Assembly (NCBI GenBank): GCA_029204045.2
Contig: JAQNDB010000293.1
Coordinates: 1-64,000 of the forward strand
Reading direction: 5' to 3'
Source: Tillandsia leiboldiana
Lineage: Eukaryota; Streptophyta; Magnoliopsida; Poales; Bromeliaceae
DNA: 64,000 bases
Both the position numbers and the translations under genes were made by a program. The notes under the pieces are model-generated. The model had not been told where the DNA came from and did no database searches. It saw only the letters and a program-made list of their open reading frames with translations. How positions within the stretch are numbered: the stretch's first letter is position 1; each line of letters opens with the position of its first letter. Shown piece after piece: positions 56,050 to 64,000 of the stretch.

Positions 56050-57790
56050 CGTCTCGAAACCCAACTAAATCCGTAACTCAGGAGGGCGACTTAATCAAAT
56101 AGGGATAGGGGATCCCTAACTCATCATCAGGCTCTCAAGTGGCCGATCTCACTCAACAAAGCTCCCCAGGTCCTTGTCCAAAAATATAATTCGACTGCAA
56201 AATTCCTATGTGTCACAAGCTAAGTTGCATCGGTCGCTCAAAATAGCTCAATTCCTCGTTCAATTCCAAGGAAGTGAAATCCAAAACACGCTAGGATCAG
56301 AAATATTTCATTCAGCCGGATAATTCTCGCGGACCCATCTCCCGCAAAACTTTGATCTACACATCCAAACCCTAAGCCCAAAATGGCAACCTCTCCGTTG
56401 CTCCATAGCAACAAAAGCTCAAAGTTCCATAATGCACTCTTACATCCCTTTACAGGAAAAGAAAATCAACATCAGGGACATAACCCAAATTTCCAAAGTG
56501 GCACCCACAGATCGATCATCTCATTTACAAAGTTGCCCTACTCGCCTAAACAAGGCGTCCATAACCAAAATGTCCTTGCCGGGATAACACTGTGATATCA
56601 ATCATACGTCTTGTAACACTCTCCGCTGACGTTTCCTCAAAACAAACTCTTCCTGAGTATCCCAGTACTTCAGGTTCACGGGTCCTAGAATATTCACTTA
56701 TCTTCCAATCGCTGCAACATCAACATTGACGCTGGCGTCAACCTCAGCTTTAACTCTTCAAAGCTACACTGGCACTACTTACTCCAAAAACTTCGGACCT
56801 CTGCCAGAAACGTGGGTTAGGCTCAACCCGTAGGGTATCACTCTTCGTTGGGTGCTGTGTCCCCTTTTTGCAGCTGAAATCATATGGCCTAATCCACAGA
56901 ACCTTTCGAAGTAAAAGCATGCTCTCCAAACATGAATGTAAACGTCTTCTCTCTCAGAAGTGGCAGCACTCTCTCTCCAAGAGCTCCTCAGGCTCTAAGA
57001 CGCCTCGCAAAAAAAAAAAAAATCCGAACATCCACGACGGGTACGACCACCTACCCGTCCAAGCATAGCCTGAAAAAGCACAGTTCATAAAGTCGGTAAG
57101 GCATTAATTAATCCACCTGACCCCGCTAACTACTTATACAGCCTATACTGGCTCCAAAACATTATCCAGGCATAGCCTTCGGCTGCATGGTTTCCTAATG
57201 CTATCAATCACTCGAAGGCATCTGCCCCAAGCACAATCCGAATCTGTCCGAGTTCGAACCATCCAAAAACTCTCACCGTTGTGTACCCACAACGTGGCAT
57301 CACTGCCGTGCACCCACAGCATGGCATCGCCACCGTGTATCAACGGTGTGGCATCACTACCGTGTATCAACGGTGTGGCATCACCACCGTGTATCAACGG
57401 TGTGGCATCACCACGTGTATCTACGGTGTGGCATCACCACCGTGTATCAACGGTGTGGCATCACCACCGTGTATCAACGGTGTGGCATCACCACCGTGTA
57501 TCAACGGTGTGGCATCACCACCGTGTATCAACGGTGTGGCATCCACCAACGGTGTGGCATCACTCAAGCATCAATGTCTCAGATCCTCACAGTCCTATAC
57601 CCACTACTACCTCGAAATCCCGGAGCTGACCAAGGGCCAAAAGATCAACAGGCAAAACCCAGTGCCCTAACTGCACTGGGCAGGACCAACAACACTCATA
57701 TACGTGCAACACGTGATCAGGTATCTGAACCTCACGAGCACAAATTAAGGGTCCTATCTCTAGCCCATACAACAATGCAAATGCCCTACT
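56050..57790 (-). pseudogene. RT-RNase H-IN C-terminal relic (copy 2)
   Basis: Same content and lesions as 45033-46760, including the missing integrase core. Any protein-level difference between the two copies comes from one-base indels. Confidence 0.7.
57285..57557 (-). repeat. 27-bp hairpin array, copy 2
   Basis: About eight units as in copy 1. Two one-base changes in length (near 57410 and 57542) shift the repeat phase. Confidence 0.93.
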
Positions 57791-58341
57791 AAAGAAAGAA
57801 AGGGGATGCTCCGGCATCAAATAGAGCTCTAGTGCGGGTAAAGGAGATCAGGAAAATACCTGCCACCACGTGGCCAGCAGCCCCCGAATCCTCGACCTGT
57901 GCGGTATAAACTTCCCCGCTCGGGGGGTGGTCGCCTGTCGGTCTGCCGCGAAGAAGTGGCCCTAACCATCTGGCCAAAACCTGTCGAAGCTCTGCCTGTC
58001 TAGAAGGGCGGAGAAGGGGCCGAAGCTGTCGATGCTACTGCTGATCCCGCTCCAGGACAAGACCATGATCTGTACCCTGCCTGCCCACATCGGTAGCACC
58101 TGCCCTGCCGCTGATCACACTGTGGGGGGTGCATGGGGTCCGCCGCAAATCACACAACTATCAGTGCGCCTCTGCTGCTGCTGCTGCTGCGTTCCAGGGG
58201 GTCGAGAGCCCCCAGATCTCTGCCTCCTCTGCATCTCGCGGCCATCGAGGCTGGAATCGTGGTGGTCTAGGTGGCCTCGGCCTGCTCGACTGGCCCAACT
58301 CAGATGGCGCCGGGCATTTCCCTCCTGAACTAGACCCAGGC
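57780..58341 (-). pseudogene. gag zinc knuckle and protease relic (copy 2)
   Basis: As 46750-47310, with the same Tyr in the knuckle and LFDAGAS in the protease. A frame of 62 codons on the minus strand (57977-57789) covers the protease start. Confidence 0.8.
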
Positions 58342-61300
58342 TGTCACGCCCCGAGTGTAAACCAGAACTCGGGCTCGTCTACAGATCCGCCGTGCACACG
58401 GAATTTTCCGCATACACGAAGCGCCGGTAACCTGCTCAAATAAAACAGATACAAAATAGAGCAATAAACAGAGCTGAACTGAAAAATACTACATCTCAGA
58501 CTGAACTGGAAGTAAAAATACAAAATGACTGTAGAATAAAGTACAAGTTTCTCTCCCAGCTCACCACAAAAATACAACCAGCTGGCTAAGCCAGGCCCCA
58601 AAGTAAAAGTACAACCGTCTGAGATAGGATACATAAGAGGTACCAGTCTAGCTACTCACTGTCGGGCCCACTGTCTAGCTACTCAGCCGTCCTCTCTCCT
58701 CGACCCGCCGCTGTATGTCCAGCAAGCACCCGCAGAAGGCTCTGCAAAACAAAGGAGAAGAAAAGAAAAAGAAGAATGGGGGTGAGAACTACTAGTAAAC
58801 AAGTAGCCTCCCCTAGTGGGTAAAACCTCAAACTCTGACACACCCACTAGGTCTACCAGAGGCAAAAAGGAAAGAAGAGTGGTAAGAAATGAAACCGCTG
58901 CAAAAGGAAAATCTACCACTACTATGCCTCTAAAATACAGTCCTAGACTGGGATAACCGTATGCAACAATAACCAATCGTCCTAGATGAACCCGATCTGT
59001 ACCGCCCTCATCATCGGGCAAATAAGCCGCGCCGATGTGATAGCAAAACTGTCCATAACTGTCTGGCCCCGGCCTCCGGAGGGGATCTCGAGGGGAGCGA
59101 CCCACACGAGGAAAGCATCACCGGGCAATAACCGCGCCGGTGTGATAAAAGCATCACCGGGCAATAACCGCGCCGGTGTGATAAAAGCAGGATTGGATCA
59201 CAACTATAAAGCCCCAGTGGAACACAACCCTCCACTAAAAGAAAACTGATTCCCAATCAGATGCAAAAGTAACCATCCGATCAATCGCCCAATATCCGCG
59301 ATTGCCGCAATACCCCACAATCACAACCATGTCCCACATCCGACATCTGGTCAACCGCCTACTATCCGCGGTTGCCACAAAACCCTCTAATCCATAATCA
59401 TGCCCTATCACCGATGTCCTATAACCGACATCCGGTCAACCGCCCAATATCCGCGGTCGCCGCCAAAACCATAATACATAATCCATGCCCCAGCTACACT
59501 ATCCCAACCCTGCTCAAACCCGAGCAGCAAATACCACCTGACTAACGAAAGGAGAAAAGAAACAAGCAAGGTTTCTCCTAAGTCAAGTTCCAGCATGAAA
59601 GTGTAGCGATAAAAGATGGCCTACCTAGATGTCCAAACAAGCATGCAGATGTCCTCATGAAAGATAAAGAAAGTGCGACAAATAATGGCCCCACATGTGT
59701 ATCAATTAAAAGCTCCGTATAGATATAACCATCATGCTAAAACATTATCCAACCACACATGTTTAAAATCCACAACTTTCCCTCACCCAAATCATCCACC
59801 TATGCATGTCCCAAAAGATCTTCAAGTGGTACCCTCCCACAAGACATTTCATTTTATCCCGGCATAAAAGTAAATTCCACATGCAAGGTTAGGTGCCAAA
59901 ACTATACCCATACAAACATGTATAACCCCCAACCACTATCAGAGTTCCACAATAGTAATTTTCATATGATAGGCTCACAATCATTACTTTAAGCATGCAT
60001 GTCCATAATTGATCATTCAATAAATCAATTGGAGGATCTCTCCAATATTCCTAGGGGTATGTCAGAAAAATGAGGAGTATAACAACCACCCACCTCGATC
60101 GCTAATTCCAAGTCCAAAAAGTGCTCCAGGCCAAAAAGCTAAACCGCCGCGATCACTGAACAAGAATTACCCCAAAACATACAATTAAACTCAACACATG
60201 CTGTCCCAAAGCTAACAGTCCAAAGATGCCCTGTTTTTACCTGCGAGGAGTGCCCGGAAAAATCCAAGAAAAATACTCTCACGATCCTCGCGACGAACCC
60301 GTCGAAACGAGTACCTGCACGCTCAAATCCGAGTTTCCCACACTGAGAAATAAATCCGACAAGGGGACCACCCCAAAATAATCTGCTCTCAAAAACTGTA
60401 GCACTAATTCCTGTAACCAGAGATTTCTCACCTTCGAAAAATATTCAGAAAATTCCAAGAAAAATTGGGGATATTCCTCGTGATGTGTAGATGCAAAACG
60501 CCTTCTGAATCGCTCCAATCCGATGCCTGTGCGCGAAGATACCATCAAAATACTGCAGCACTGTCCAAAACTCCGCCCCAGAAAATAAGGTCACAAGATG
60601 ATCCGAAAAACCCATGAAAAGCTCGGAATAGGAAAAACCAGTAAACATGTGAAACGTAGCCCTACCTGTCGTGAAGACGATGGCGCAAGAATCACAGAAA
60701 AAGGTGCTCGGGGTAAGCCGGGGGAGTCCTCGCACCAAAACGCGACGAAGAAGACCACAAACGAACGAGCATCGCGCCGCGCCGTAAAAATAGAAACCTT
60801 GGGATGCGTGCCGCAGAAAAATCCTGGAATCTGCAGATGGATCCGGCTCTGGGAGATGAAGAAATCTCGTGAAGGTGGCACTGTGAAAGGAGGAACAGGG
60901 AAAGAGTTCTTCACTGCAGAACTCGGCCTATTTATAGGCCAGGAAAAACAATTGGAGAAATGACCAATGGGTCCCAACTTTCGGGCGCTCCCGGTTTTCG
61001 GGCTGCTACAGTGTTGGGCACGGCCCAACACTGTGCGCGCCAAAAATCGCCACGGGCCTCCACGTCGCCCTCGAACAGGCAACAGCCTTCCCCGCCGCAC
61101 GCGTAGCGCCGCGTGGCCCGCCTGGTCAACGCGGGTGGGTGGCGCCCGCGAATCACAGGGCGCCACCTGGCCCGCACTAACACCCCCCGACCAACCCTGG
61201 CGCGCCGCCTGGCGCACCCTGCCGCGCACTGTTCCGAGGCACCCCGCGCTCCGTGGTCCCTGCCTGCGTGAGCCCGCCAACCAGAAACCGCCACGTGTCC

Positions 61301-61922
61301 CGCCGGTCCATGCACCGCGCCCGCCTGCTCCGTGGTCCAAGTCCACTGCACCGACCAATCCCAAGAAGCCACGTGTCCAACCCCCTGGTGCACGACGGCC
61401 CGTGGACCGCGCGCCTGCCCGCGCACCCGCGCGCCTGCCCGCGCGCTGCCCGCTCCCACGCGCTGCCCGCGGCCGCTCTGCCGCCTGCCCGAGCCCGTCC
61501 ACCGTGCTCCGCCGCTGCCCGCCGCCGCCGCAGCTGCCCGCCGCCGGCCGGAGTTACTGTTCCAGCATGAACAGTAACCGGTTGACCAAAACATCAAGTA
61601 GGTAGTCCATTTTGATCGTTTTCGCGCGCTGAATCCGAATTTGCTGTCCGATTTGCCAAATTCTAACTCCAAAATTTGCCGAAGGCACCCGGAAAGGTGT
61701 TCTTTTGCCCAAACTTCGCGCTGAGCCCAATTTTAATATCCACTTTGCGCGAAACCACTTCCGAAGATCCGACGGAGTCCACTGATCACCCACGTGATCC
61801 AATTAAGCCCGAAGTCCGCCACTTGTGTCCATTTGGTGCACAAACACCTCCAACGCACCCCGTAGGCCTCCAGAAGCCACCCAACGTACTGCAACAGCTC
61901 TGCGGAGATCCAGGTCATCACA
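58342..61922 (-). repeat. Solo LTR in gag, copy 2 (3581 bp), TSD CAGGC
   Basis: Same insertion as 47311-50895 at the same gag position, with CAGGC at 58337-58341 and 61923-61927. The insertion therefore predates whatever duplicated the element. TATA is at 60929-60936 (minus strand), hairpins near 58783-58847. Confidence 0.94.
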
Positions 61923-62130
61923 CAGGCGTCCTCTGTTCAAGCAACCCCAACATACGCTCCATGATTTCCTCCTGGCGCTTGGCCGCCTCCTCCTGGCGCC
62001 GCAAAGCCTCTGACATCTGTGCTACCTGGGCCCGTAGCTCCTGAATCTCGCCCTGCCCTGCCTCCTGGCGCTCGGGCTCCTCATCTAACACGGAGTGCTC
62101 CCTCGTCCGCGCACGACGTTTCGGAGGCAT
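61923..62130 (-). pseudogene. gag N-terminus, interrupted (copy 2)
   Basis: Identical by eye to 50896-51103 at the protein level: MPPKRRARTREHS start and a Gln/Glu/Arg-rich helix, cut by the solo LTR. Confidence 0.75.
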
Positions 62131-62229
62131 CGCAAGCAACTCCCCTACAACAAAGCAAAAGATGTCAGAGAGCAAAAATCTCTCGACCCAACAAACGAAA
62201 GTCTAAAACACGTCATCCATTCTAAAGCA

Positions 62230-62253
62230 TTATGTTGTTTGCAGCCAACATAA
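62230..62253 (-). other. Leader hairpin (copy 2)
   Basis: Same as 51203-51226. Confidence 0.65.
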
Positions 62254-62412
62254 CCACTTAGAGAATAAACATGTAAAATTACTCACCCCAATCCCCTGAG
62301 GGAGTTACAGACTCAATCAAGACTCTCGATACACCCATAACTCTCACAACAGTCCTCCTACTGTTCAACCAATAGCCTAGGGTCTCAAAGTCCTCAACGA
62401 CCTATATTCCTA

Positions 62413-62425
62413 GGCTCTGATACCA
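62413..62425 (-). other. Primer binding site (minus strand, copy 2)
   Basis: Complement of TGGTATCAGAGCC eight bases from LTR X''. Confidence 0.93.
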
Positions 62426-62432
62426 CCTAATC

Positions 62433-64000
62433 TGTCACGCCCAGTGGTCGAAACTGCGACCCGGGCTCGCCAACAGATCCGCCGTCTGTGCGGGAACTGC
62501 CGCACAGACGAAGCGTCTAACCTGCAAGAAAAGATCTATAACTAAACAAGTATCAGAGCTGAAAAGAAGAGCTGAACTACTAAATCACTAAGATAAAAGT
62601 CCAAGTACACCAGTCCACTATCTCTCGAATAAAACATAAGTACAAAACGACTAACAGGTACAAAAGTGGAACGAAAAGTACAGGTGACTCTATCCCTGCC
62701 TCCACAGACTCGGGTAGGAACTAGTCGGCCACGCCCTTACCCTGATCTGAAGGCTCCGAACGAGCCGAGCCCGGAATGGTCGCCTCAGGAACACCTGTCA
62801 TCACAGCGGGTGTGAGATCTACTGCAACAGGCAGATCTCAGTGGGTACCGACGCCAAAACCCACGGTATGCCCACTAAGTCTGCTAGAGACAAAAACAGA
62901 TAGATAGATAGATAGATAGAATATGAATGCTGGAAATGAATCTACCACTACATGTCTCGATGCAATGCAGGGAAAGTTCTCAATTTCTCTCACGGGAGGC
63001 CTGGAAATTCTGAACGACTGCCACCTACAACCCTATCAAACAAGAACAGGCTGTAGGCATAGCCGCCCATAGTTTCCGCCCCCGCACTGAAAATGCTGAA
63101 ACTCTCGCATGACACTAGAAAGTCATCTCAATTTCATTCAAGTAACCACCTGGTAACTCGGCCAAGGCATGTACCCACCTGGTAACTCGGCCAGGGCATG
63201 TAGCCATCTGGTAACTCGGCCAGTGGTATGTATCATCTGATAACTCGGCCAGTGATATGTATCCATCTGGTAACTCAACCAGTGATATGTATCCATCTGG
63301 TAACTCGGCCAGTGGTATATATCCACCTGGTAACTCGGCCAGTGATTTGTATCCCCCTGGTAACTCGGCCAGTGATATGTATTCACCTGGTAACTCGGCC
63401 AGTGATATTTATCCACCTGGTAACTCGGCCAATGATTTGTATCCCCCTGGTAACTCGGCCAGTGATATTTATCCATCTGGTAACTCGGCCAGTGATATGT
63501 ATCCGTCTGGTAACTCGACCAGTGATATTTATCCATCTGGTAACTCGGCCAGTGATATTTATCCACCTGGTAACTCGGCCAGTGATATTTATCCATCTGG
63601 TAACTCGGCCAGTGATATTTATCCACCTGGTAACTCGGCCAGTGATATTTATCTATCTGGTAACTCGGCCAGTGATATTTATCCACCTGGTAACTCGGCC
63701 AGTGATATTTATCTATCTGGTAACTCGGCCAGTGATATGTATTCACCTGCTGAAACATACGTTCAGGACCAGTTCTTGCATAAAAGAGTTCTCTCGGTTT
63801 ATAAAACGGCCCGGGAGCAATAACAGTGCCCACTAACCGAAGGGTGCACCAAAACAAGCCCGGGTTCTTCCAAACCTATCACGACTGTCTGACAGTCACC
63901 AGATAAAGCAATAATGGCAAAAGGGTCACAATACCTTTGCATACTGAAGCATTATGAGCATTCTGTGATTTGGGAGAAAACCAACCCACCTGGAATGCTT
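62433..64000 (-). repeat. LTR X'' (partial, runs off the window)
   Basis: Third copy of the LTR. Hairpins are at 62813-62876 and a 30-bp array of about 20 units is at 63148-63748. No Cassandra is present at the equivalent TAACT. The window ends about 1.57 kb into the LTR. Confidence 0.92.

Larger units (their letters stand above)
56028..62432 (-). mobile_element. Internal region 2 of the X series
   Basis: A near copy of 44996-51405 with the same order: polypurine tract (56028-56039), pol relic, 27-bp array, protease and gag knuckle, solo LTR, gag start, leader hairpin (62230-62253) and primer site (62413-62425). Differences seen by eye are mostly single-base indels, for example GGCCTCGAGG versus GGCCATCGAGG. 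Confidence 0.9.

Overview
The window is plant nuclear DNA made almost entirely of LTR retrotransposons. No host gene is visible. Evidence: Ty3/gypsy reverse transcriptase, RNase H, integrase and a C-terminal chromodomain (a chromovirus, most like the Tekay/Del clade); initiator-Met-tRNA primer sites (TGGTATCAGAGCC); Ty1/copia fragments; and a complete Cassandra TRIM whose LTRs carry a 5S-rRNA-like segment, a type known from vascular plants. The species cannot be named. Most long open frames are read-through of tandem repeats.

Layout. 1-5643: 3' half of a + strand chromovirus (A) with broken pol and a 3.1-kb 3' LTR. 5644-11949: unclassified DNA split by a 4.9-kb minus-strand solo LTR. 11950-14087: LTR scraps, an orphan primer site and copia LTR debris. 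14088-25006: a young but coding-dead + strand element (F) containing a 2.7-kb solo LTR; its 3' LTR is cut at a CT microsatellite. 25006-36084: a U3 fragment, then an element (G) whose internal region holds a minus-strand solo LTR that itself holds a + strand solo LTR. 36085-40242: composite LTR DNA. 40243-40487: copia pol fragment. 40488-64000: a minus-strand series LTR-internal-LTR-internal-LTR (X, X', X'') with a period of about 11 kb. Each internal region carries the same solo LTR. Only the first LTR has Cassandra, and only the second has a copia LTR and a 100-N gap.

How the parts relate. Six solo LTRs and Cassandra have exact 5-bp target duplications, so their insertion order can be read. 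F and the minus-strand series share a deletion that removes the integrase core and share a 27-bp hairpin minisatellite inside the reverse transcriptase region. F's LTRs still differ by only about ten bases over 1.3 kb. This fits a non-autonomous lineage moved in trans by relatives that kept integrase, such as A's family.

Two signals look most novel. First, the U3 regions carry arrays of CACGTG-N10-ATTGG, which on the other strand is CCAAT-N10-CACG(TG), the plant ER-stress element ERSE-I, with the spacer always exactly 10 bp. Second, the last 420-560 bp of many LTRs hold a series of hairpins whose stems keep pairing while their sequence changes. All of this was read by eye; no search or folding program was run.
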